A stretch of 5,922 bases of DNA from Deltaproteobacteria bacterium. GTDB taxonomy: Bacteria > Desulfobacterota_B > Binatia > UBA9968. The stretch is from NCBI GenBank assembly GCA_027297485.1, contig JAPUHZ010000477.1:1-5922 (forward strand). The letters run 5' to 3'. This document shows, one piece after another, positions 1 to 4,737 of the stretch. Below the pieces are notes generated by a model. That model did not search any database. It had not been told where the DNA came from and was given only the letters and a program-made list of their open reading frames with translations. The first letter of the stretch is position 1; the number at the start of each line of letters is the position of its first letter. The translations under genes were made by a program, and so were the position numbers.

Positions 1-892
1 CATCGTTTATCAGGGCGATACGGAGTTCGCCTCTTCGGAACAACAGCGGCACCTCATCCAAACCGCCCCTTCTCCTTACGATCTCAAGTGCCTCCTTCGC
101 GTTATGCGCGACGAGATGCGCCACGGCTGGCAGATGAGCCATATTCTGGTGTCCCATTTTGGCGACACAGGGAAACTGGAGGCCAGGAAGCTACTGGAGC
201 GGAGGGCCTTCAAAGGGACCCGTCTCTTAGGCGCCTTCAACCAGCCTCTAGAAAACTGGCTCGAGTTTTTCGTTTACACGGCCTTTATCGACCGGGATGG
301 TAAATACCAGCTCACGATGCTCCATCATTCGGGCTTCTCCCCGGCGGCCAACAGCATGGGCCCCATGCTCAAGGAAGAGTCATTTCATCTCTTCACGGGT
401 CAGACCGGCCTCACACGGGTGGTCAAAGAAGGGAAAGTCCCGCCTGAAATCATTCAGAAATACTTTAATAAATGGATCTCCGCAGCCTACGATCTCTTTG
501 GTAAGGATCGTTCCACCTCGGCCCTCAGATTTTATCGCTGGGGGTTCAAGGGACGATTCAACGAAGACAAAAGCCTGGCCCCGCCCAGGGACCTGGAAAG
601 ACTGAACGAGGAGGCCAGATCCCTTTATGCGGCCGAGGTTCAAGAGATCCTCGATGGCCTCAATCAGATGATCCCAGAAGGTCAAAGCAAACTATGCCTG
701 CCGGATGTTAGGTTTAACCGCAAGATTGGGGAGTTTGCAGACAAAACCTTCGGAGCGGATGGGCGGTCGCTAACAGGCGAAGAATACCGCCGTCATATTC
801 AGGCGGCACTCCCCACCGCCGAGGATCAGCTAAAGCTCCAGTCCATCTTTAAAGCGGGTAGCTGGCTCTCCGAGGTTAAAGATGCGGCGTGA
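1..892 (+). CDS. BoxB-like di-iron oxygenase (benzoyl-CoA 2,3-epoxidase subunit B family), 5' truncated by window edge
   Basis: The reading frame is open from base 2 to the TGA at 890-892, giving 296 visible residues. The ATG at 104 lies inside the conserved fold and is not the start. Numbering from base 2, the ferritin-like ligands are E8 (in GDTEFAS), E38-x-x-H41 (EMRH), D97 (FIDRDG) and E126-x-x-H129 (ESFH). Their spacing matches the set I recall for BoxB (E120, E150, H153, D211, E240, H243), so roughly 110 N-terminal residues lie left of the window. The stretches NWLEFFVYTAFIDRDGKYQL and LPDVRFNRKIG are also BoxB-like. BoxB is a soluble enzyme that epoxidises benzoyl-CoA with electrons from BoxA. 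Only about 167 residues follow the last ligand His, against about 230 in BoxB as I remember its length, so the C-terminus is short. Family membership is well supported. Benzoyl-CoA as substrate is inference, because BoxA and BoxC are not visible. Confidence 0.85.
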   Translation, partial: IVYQGDTEFASSEQQRHLIQTAPSPYDLKCLLRVMRDEMRHGWQMSHILVSHFGDTGKLEARKLLERRAFKGTRLLGAFNQPLENWLEFFVYTAFIDRDGKYQLTMLHHSGFSPAANSMGPMLKEESFHLFTGQTGLTRVVKEGKVPPEIIQKYFNKWISAAYDLFGKDRSTSALRFYRWGFKGRFNEDKSLAPPRDLERLNEEARSLYAAEVQEILDGLNQMIPEGQSKLCLPDVRFNRKIGEFADKTFGADGRSLTGEEYRRHIQAALPTAEDQLKLQSIFKAGSWLSEVKDAA

Positions 893-1151
893 TTTGTACG
901 GGGCACCGACACCCTGTTCCCTGGTAGATAAACCAGCACTGCAAAGGCCGGGCTTTACCTGAACTCGCTCACCCATCTGAGTCTGTTCCAATCTTCCTCG
1001 GAGTAAACCCCGTACGACGGGCTTACGCCGGTAGCTTTGGGGCACAGGACTTGCAGGGAGTCCAGGACATTCATCCCCGCGCCTACGCGCGGGGCGTTGT
1101 GTGGTATGGGGTAAAGGTTTCAATTCCCATTAACAGAGAAGGAGAGACGCC
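893..1151 (+). other. Gene-free, hairpin-rich intergenic region; possible structured RNA or IS200/IS605 relic
   Basis: There is no convincing gene in these 259 bases. Five small inverted repeats follow one another: 921-925/932-936 (CTGGT/ACCAG), 943-946/953-956 (AAAG/CTTT), 1009-1013/1017-1021 (CCCGT/ACGGG), 1047-1051/1059-1063 (GGACT/AGTCC) and 1075-1082/1087-1094 (CCCCGCGC/GCGCGGGG). A longer-range match pairs 896-903 (GTACGGGG) with 1008-1015 (CCCCGTAC). The order ATTCAT, GC-rich hairpin, then a TCAA at 1120-1123 resembles right ends of IS200/IS605 elements. One frame near 950-1000 reads GRALPELAHPSE, vaguely like TnpB C-terminal tails. These likenesses are weak and from memory. A 5' leader of the Rieske gene is the main alternative. 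The last bases (AAGGAGA, 1139-1145) form that gene's ribosome binding site. Confidence 0.45.
1075..1094 (+). repeat. Perfect 8-bp GC-rich hairpin (CCCCGCGC / GCGCGGGG)
   Basis: The two arms at 1075-1082 and 1087-1094 are exact reverse complements around a CTAC loop, so a stable stem is certain on paper. No T-run follows (CGTTGTGTGG), so it is not a canonical intrinsic terminator. It lies 57 bases upstream of the Rieske start codon and is the strongest structure in the intergenic region. It could be the right-end hairpin of a decayed transposable element, a repetitive extragenic palindrome, or an mRNA leader structure. Confidence 0.6.
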
Positions 1152-2327
1152 ATGTTAACCAAGGAACAAAATGAACGGCTAACCCGCATCGGTCCGGGGA
1201 CACCCGCGGGCGAACTACTGAGGCGTTATTGGCATCCCGTGTCCATCGCTGCCGAGCTAACCGAAAAGGAGCCCACCAAGTGCGTGCGGGTCTTAGGTGA
1301 AGACCTGGTATTATTCCGAGACAAGAAGGAAAACGTCGGTCTCGTGGCAGACCGCTGCCCTCACCGTGGAGCCTCGCTTTCCTATGGCAGGGTCGAAGGG
1401 AGGGGAATCGCCTGCGCCTATCACGGTTGGCTCTTCGACACCAAGGGGGACTGCCTGGAGACTCCAGCAGAACCAGCAGAGAGTAAATTTCACTTAACCG
1501 TGAAGGTCAAATCCTACCCGGTGCAAAAATTTGTCGGGCTCTACTGGACCTACATGGGGCCGCAACCAGTGCCTTTCATACCGAAATATGACGTCTGGGT
1601 GCGCAAAGACGGGAGAAGGCGGCTCATCGTGCAACCCCAGCTCGATTGCAACTGGTTTCAAGCCATGGAGAACTCCGTTGACCCATCGCACCTGCAAATC
1701 CTCCACCAGAGTTTGATTGCCCGAAATCCCATTACGAACCAAACCCGCGGGCTCACGGATACCGTGGCGAAGTTTGAATTCATTGAAGTCCCCTACGGCA
1801 TCATGAAGAAACGAACATACAAAACCGGAACCGTGGATCAGCACCCCCTTATCTTCCCCAATATTCTGAGACAGGCCAACGCAACCCAAATAAGGGTCCC
1901 CATGGATGACACCCACACGAAGATCTTCTTCGTCCGCTTCGACCCCAGCAAAGACGGAAGCATCGTGGAAGAAGAGGGCGATCCTCCCGTGGAATACGTC
2001 AAACCCTACAAAAACCCGCCGGACGCCCTGCACCCGTTCACGAGATTCGATATCAGCAAAGAGGTGCAGGCCCAAGACCACATGGCATGGGAGACACTGG
2101 GGCCCATATCGGATCGCACCGACGAGCGCCTCGGGACCGCTGACCGTGGCATCGTCATACTGAGGGAGATGATGTTTAAGGAGATCGAAAAGGTGCAAAA
2201 AGGACTGGACCCAAAGGGAGTCATCAGGGATCCGGCCCAGGACAAGATGATCGATACGATGCTAGGAGAGTCGCTGCGAGGTCCTGAAACTAGAGGTGAA
2301 CTGAGAGAAATGCCAAAGGTAGCTTAA
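1152..2327 (+). CDS. Rieske non-heme iron aromatic ring-hydroxylating oxygenase, alpha subunit
   Basis: This is a 391-residue protein of the size usual for Rieske oxygenases of the phthalate dioxygenase/vanillate demethylase kind. The N-terminal Rieske domain (about residues 26-135) has the [2Fe-2S] ligands C69-x-H71 and C88-x2-H91 with the standard 16-residue gap. The C-terminal catalytic domain carries the mononuclear iron motif D177-x2-H180-x4-H185 (DPSHLQILH), and D309 (AQDHMAWE) is the likely third ligand. The stretch from GPISDRTDERLG to residue 338 is typical of this subfamily. It would add O2 to an aromatic acid, or O-demethylate one, using electrons from a reductase that is not in the window. 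AAGGAGA at 1139-1145, seven bases upstream, supports the ATG at 1152. The next gene, a LigB-like dioxygenase 83 bases on, fits hydroxylation followed by ring cleavage. The family is clear; the substrate is unknown. Confidence 0.93.
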   Translation: MLTKEQNERLTRIGPGTPAGELLRRYWHPVSIAAELTEKEPTKCVRVLGEDLVLFRDKKENVGLVADRCPHRGASLSYGRVEGRGIACAYHGWLFDTKGDCLETPAEPAESKFHLTVKVKSYPVQKFVGLYWTYMGPQPVPFIPKYDVWVRKDGRRRLIVQPQLDCNWFQAMENSVDPSHLQILHQSLIARNPITNQTRGLTDTVAKFEFIEVPYGIMKKRTYKTGTVDQHPLIFPNILRQANATQIRVPMDDTHTKIFFVRFDPSKDGSIVEEEGDPPVEYVKPYKNPPDALHPFTRFDISKEVQAQDHMAWETLGPISDRTDERLGTADRGIVILREMMFKEIEKVQKGLDPKGVIRDPAQDKMIDTMLGESLRGPETRGELREMPKVA

Positions 2328-2410
2328 ATCCAGGCAGGGCGAAGGGTTGAAGCAGAAGTGAGGGCGTAAAAGACGACCCTGCTGAACACGAAAAAAATGG
2401 CGAAACGGCT

Positions 2411-3370
2411 ATGGCCAAGATTGTTCTAGGTCTAGGGAGTTCACACGGTCCCCAACTCAGCATTCCGCTGGAAAAATGGAGCGTATTCCTCGATAAGGAT
2501 CAGAACGACCAGCGCTACAACTACAAAGAGGTCCTGAAGCGAGCAAACCCAGAAATACGCAATGAGCTAAGCGACAGTGTCTTCAAAAAGAAATCCAACC
2601 CCTGTCAGCAAGCCCTATCCAAGTTAAGAGAAACCCTGGCCCAGGCATCACCGGATTGTCTGGTCATCATAGGCGACGACCAGCACGAACAGTTCTGGGA
2701 AGAGAACATGCCCATGTTCTCGATCTCCTACGGCGATACGGTCATCCAAAGGGCAAGCGATCGGAGTCGAGGATCGTCCTGGTTACAGGCCCGGGCCACC
2801 GTGGGTGATGATGTGAATCGTACCGTTCAATGCGATTCGGAACTGGCTCGCCACCTGATACAGGAGGCCATCTACCAGGGCTTTGACGTTTCCACATCCA
2901 ACAAACTGAAACCGGAAGTCGGACTAGGCCACGCCTTTACCTTCGTGACCAACAGCCTCATGCCCACCAACGGCATCCCCATCGTGCCCGTCATGGTCAA
3001 CGTCTTTTTCCCTCCCAATCAACCTCTGCCCAGACGGTGCTACGCACTCGGAAAAGTCATCGAACGGGCTATCGGGAACTGGAAGGCCAATAAGAGGGTC
3101 GCCATCATCGCCTCTGGTGGACTGAGTTATTTTATCATTGACGAGGAAATAGACCGCATGACTCTGGACGGCCTAATCAAACAAAACCAAGAAAAGCTCT
3201 GTAGTCTTCCCGTGGATCGGCTACTAGTCCTGGGTACGGGAGAGGCATTGAACTGGATTATGGCAGCGGGTTCTTTGGAACACCTCCATCCGGAGTTGCT
3301 TGACTATGTCCCCTGTTATCGCACCCCCGCGGGCACTGGTTGCGCGATGGGGTTCGTGCAGTGGATGTGA
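2411..3370 (+). CDS. LigB-type (class III) extradiol ring-cleavage dioxygenase-like protein with a His-to-Tyr active-site change
   Basis: This 319-residue protein follows the LigB fold. LigB (protocatechuate 4,5-dioxygenase beta subunit) binds Fe(II) with H12, H61 and E242, and uses H195 as acid/base, as I recall the structure. The counterparts here are H12 (SSHGPQL), H92 (DDQHEQF) and E278 (LGTGEALNW). H174 (VGLGHAF) matches LigB H127. At the H195 position, in the GGLSH motif of the family, this protein reads GGLSY with Y240 (codon TAT, 3128-3130). The iron site therefore looks intact while the catalytic base is replaced. An extra block of about 25-30 residues lies between the first two iron ligands. 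No LigA-like small subunit is nearby. The start has no good Shine-Dalgarno; an out-of-frame ATG at 2397 precedes it and opens a 10-codon overlapping ORF (MAKRLWPRLF). The N-terminus MAKIVLGLGSSH is typical of the family, so ATG 2411 is preferred. Confidence 0.9.
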   Translation: MAKIVLGLGSSHGPQLSIPLEKWSVFLDKDQNDQRYNYKEVLKRANPEIRNELSDSVFKKKSNPCQQALSKLRETLAQASPDCLVIIGDDQHEQFWEENMPMFSISYGDTVIQRASDRSRGSSWLQARATVGDDVNRTVQCDSELARHLIQEAIYQGFDVSTSNKLKPEVGLGHAFTFVTNSLMPTNGIPIVPVMVNVFFPPNQPLPRRCYALGKVIERAIGNWKANKRVAIIASGGLSYFIIDEEIDRMTLDGLIKQNQEKLCSLPVDRLLVLGTGEALNWIMAAGSLEHLHPELLDYVPCYRTPAGTGCAMGFVQWM

Positions 3371-3436
3371 AGAGAGTAGATAGACGTTGGCATCATTATG
3401 GTAAGGGCAGAAAAACAACCACTCGCCCCGAGTTAA

Positions 3437-3460
3437 CGGGAAGAGGAGAGGGAAGTTGTG
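3437..3460 (+). promoter_or_regulatory. Ribosome binding site and GTG start of the DUF2249 gene
   Basis: The purine-rich run at 3441-3455 includes GGAG at 3445-3448, nine bases before the GTG at 3458. An in-frame TAA at 3434-3436 rules out an earlier start. The first in-frame ATG downstream would remove the beginning of the DUF2249 domain. GTG is therefore the only start that keeps the whole domain. Confidence 0.65.
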
Positions 3461-3697
3461 ACGCCACTGAGACCACTCCTGTTAGATCTCCGACAATATC
3501 CTATTTGTGAGCGACCCTTGCAGGCCTTCTTGTCCCTGGAAGAGATGGGCGTCGGTGACACGCTCCTTGTTATGAACGACCGCAGTCTAGACCCTTTCCT
3601 TCAACAATTAAGGCTTGTGCTTGAGAAGGGATTTACTTGCTGGGTAACGGAAGATGGCCCGGAGGTTTGGCGGATGCTCATCTCACGCGGAGAATAA
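3458..3697 (+). CDS. Small DUF2249 domain protein (SirA/TusA-like fold)
   Basis: This 79-residue protein, translated from GTG, consists almost entirely of one DUF2249 domain. Visible signatures are LLLDLRQYPICERP at residues 7-20 (usually LDVRGLPPPER), VGDTLLVMNDRSLDP in the middle (usually PGE-L-LVNDHDP) and GPEVWRMLISR at the end (usually GPxxWRVxIxR). The domain resembles the small TusA/SirA fold. It occurs alone, in tandem, or fused to hemerythrin-like domains, and has no firmly established biochemical role that I know of. The protein is soluble with no signal peptide. It ends 28 bases before the PaaA-like gene, which has a strong ribosome binding site, so the two are probably co-transcribed. 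Its place among iron oxygenases suggests an accessory job such as metal or redox handling or complex assembly, but that is inference. A single Cys (C17) precedes the conserved Glu-Arg, and a second Cys is at about residue 61. Confidence 0.8.
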   Translation: MTPLRPLLLDLRQYPICERPLQAFLSLEEMGVGDTLLVMNDRSLDPFLQQLRLVLEKGFTCWVTEDGPEVWRMLISRGE

Positions 3698-3712
3698 GGC
3701 CAGTAAAGCGAC

Positions 3713-3720
3713 AAGGAGGA
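3713..3720 (+). promoter_or_regulatory. Strong Shine-Dalgarno of the PaaA-like gene (AAGGAGGA)
   Basis: This is a near-perfect match to the anti-Shine-Dalgarno sequence, five bases before ATG 3726. It is the strongest ribosome binding site in the window and suggests the PaaA-like protein is made at a higher rate than its neighbours. Confidence 0.75.
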
Positions 3721-3725
3721 TATAG

Positions 3726-4442
3726 ATGTTTAAGGACAAAATAGAGCTTAAAGACTTTGAGAAGATGGATCCAGAATACCAGGATCTGTTGAAGCGGGTC
3801 TTAACCATTCAATCGGATTGTGAGATTGGCGGGCCTCATCTCTATGTGGACACGATGCTACCCACGGCCCCAACGAAGGTGGACCAACTGGTTGTCGCCC
3901 GAACTGCCGCCGAGGAAATCGATCATTACCGGAAAATAGCTCGGCTTGCTGGCGACATCGGCTTGGATGTCTCTTTCGTCCTTAGCTGGCCGAACCAAAA
4001 ACGTTGCGTGGAGGCCTTTCGCGGTAAAATCACCACCTGGGAGGACTACGCTGTCTTCGGCGCCTTGATTGATCGCATCGGCCGCTACCAGTTGGAAGAG
4101 TTCCTCGATTGTACTTACCTCCCCTTGGAGCGCATCCTACCGGACATCATGACGGAAGAAGCGGGACACATTGAATTCGGCGTGAATAAAACCGCAGAGC
4201 TCGCGAGCAAGGATGAGGAAACCAAACAGAAAGTCCAGAAGTCCGTTGATTACTGGTACGTCAAGGCACTGGACATGTTTGGGAGGTCCAAGTCAAAGCG
4301 ATCCGAGCGCTTCCTCTATTGGGGGCTAAAACGGCGCCCCAACGAGGAAGCCAGAAGGCAGTACATCGAAGAGGTAAAACCTATCATTGAGGGGTGGGGC
4401 CTCAAGGTGCCCGACCCGAACAAGGGCCGGCTGTACGTCTAA
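3726..4442 (+). CDS. PaaA-like di-iron oxygenase (phenylacetyl-CoA epoxidase catalytic-subunit family), short form
   Basis: This 238-residue protein has a ferritin-like four-helix fold with a full di-iron ligand set: E33 (SDCEIGG), E64-x-x-H67 (EIDH), D116 (LIDRIGR) and E145-x-x-H148 (EAGH). The spacing follows E. coli PaaA, whose ligands I recall as E42, E72, H75, D126, E155 and H158. The C-terminal part (MFGRSKSKRSERFLYWGLK, then NEEARRQYIEE and GLKVPDPN) also tracks PaaA. PaaA has about 309 residues, so this protein lacks the C-terminal extension after VPDP. PaaA works with PaaB, PaaC and the reductase PaaE to epoxidise phenylacetyl-CoA; none of these partners is visible. It shares block-level similarity with the BoxB-like protein at the left edge (DRxG-(K/R)-YQL and FG-S-RF-YWG-K-R-NE). 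AAGGAGGA at 3713-3720, five bases upstream, fixes the ATG. The family is clear; CoA-thioester substrates are likely but not shown. Confidence 0.88.
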   Translation: MFKDKIELKDFEKMDPEYQDLLKRVLTIQSDCEIGGPHLYVDTMLPTAPTKVDQLVVARTAAEEIDHYRKIARLAGDIGLDVSFVLSWPNQKRCVEAFRGKITTWEDYAVFGALIDRIGRYQLEEFLDCTYLPLERILPDIMTEEAGHIEFGVNKTAELASKDEETKQKVQKSVDYWYVKALDMFGRSKSKRSERFLYWGLKRRPNEEARRQYIEEVKPIIEGWGLKVPDPNKGRLYV

Positions 4443-4465
4443 TGGGTTAGCAAAGGAGCATTCCC

Positions 4466-4654
4466 ATGAGCCAAGCACCCCATGCCATTGAATTGGATGA
4501 GCATCTCAAAGAGGTGATCCAGGCCGTCACTAGCGCGGTCAATTGGGCCATGCCTCACACGAAGGATCCGAAGGTGGCCGACAAGGCCATCCTGGACTGC
4601 AAAGAAATCCTTGACACAGTAATGGAAGGAAAAGTCTCAGAGTGGCTCTCATGA
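4466..4654 (+). CDS. Small 62-residue protein of unknown function
   Basis: I do not recognise this protein. It has 62 residues, a good ribosome binding site (AAAGGAG at 4452-4458), an ATG at 4466 and a TGA at 4652-4654. It begins 23 bases after the PaaA-like gene, so expression with it is likely. The sequence alternates hydrophobic and charged residues without a long apolar run or signal peptide. It suggests two or three amphipathic helices, for example EHLKEVIQAVTSAVNWAM and DKAILDCKEILDTVMEG. It has one Cys (C45) and no CxxC motif. PaaB, the small subunit of the phenylacetyl-CoA epoxidase, is about 95 residues and I see no resemblance to it. Its size, ribosome binding site and position support a real gene. 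A role as a small accessory or structural subunit of the adjacent di-iron protein is only inference from position. Confidence 0.7.
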   Translation: MSQAPHAIELDEHLKEVIQAVTSAVNWAMPHTKDPKVADKAILDCKEILDTVMEGKVSEWLS

Positions 4655-4698
4655 GCGCCCTGAGCTAACCCGATAGCCCCACCTATTTAACAGGGCGC
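4655..4698 (+). repeat. Perfect 8-bp inverted repeat (GCGCCCTG / CAGGGCGC) between the small gene and the gentisate dioxygenase gene
   Basis: The left arm (4655-4662) begins directly after the stop codon of the 62-residue gene. The right arm (4691-4698) is its exact reverse complement. The 28-base loop holds a nested GCTA/TAGC pair (4664-4667 and 4674-4677). No T-tract follows, so a classical terminator is unlikely. The structure could shield the upstream mRNA from 3' exonucleases or set the expression ratio of the flanking genes. Confidence 0.5.
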
Positions 4699-4722
4699 CG
4701 CCCGAAACGGAAGTCATAGATG

Positions 4723-4737
4723 AGAGGGGGGAACCCG
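4723..4737 (+). promoter_or_regulatory. Ribosome binding site deciding the gentisate dioxygenase start (GAGGGGGG)
   Basis: The G-rich run AGAGGGGGG at 4723-4731 sits seven bases before ATG 4738. The earlier in-frame ATG at 4720 has no comparable purine run and would translate through this site. A third ATG at 4759 has AAGGGAG four bases upstream, which is a little close. I therefore prefer 4738, with 4759 next and 4720 last. Confidence 0.5.

Noticed and set aside
890..960. Frameshift explaining the short C-terminus of the BoxB-like protein
   Set aside because: The frames after the stop do not continue with BoxB-like sequence, so the short end appears genuine.
1075..1104. Intrinsic terminator after the BoxB-like gene
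   Set aside because: The stem is strong, but the following bases are CGTTGTGTGG with no U-tract, and it lies about 180 bases past the stop codon.
830..1123. A 97-codon minus-strand frame covering most of the 893-1151 gap
   Set aside because: The product is Arg/Pro/Gly rich with no recognisable domain. It overlaps the end of the BoxB-like gene and runs through the hairpins, so a protein-coding role is unconvincing.
1097..1125. Sigma-70-like promoter upstream of the Rieske gene
   Set aside because: TTGTGT is the only -35-like hexamer I considered, and no acceptable -10 box lies at normal spacing.
893..1151. CRISPR repeat or array
   Set aside because: The phrase GTTTCAATTCCC looks repeat-like but occurs once; there is no regularly spaced direct repeat.
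1494..2198. A 234-codon open frame on the minus strand
   Set aside because: It lies entirely antisense to the Rieske oxygenase gene, whose iron-ligand motifs are intact. The minus-strand product has no recognisable domain.
2334..2382. Inverted repeat GCAGGG (2334-2339) / CCCTGC (2377-2382) in the Rieske-LigB gap
   Set aside because: It is only six base pairs with a 37-base loop, which is easily expected by chance.
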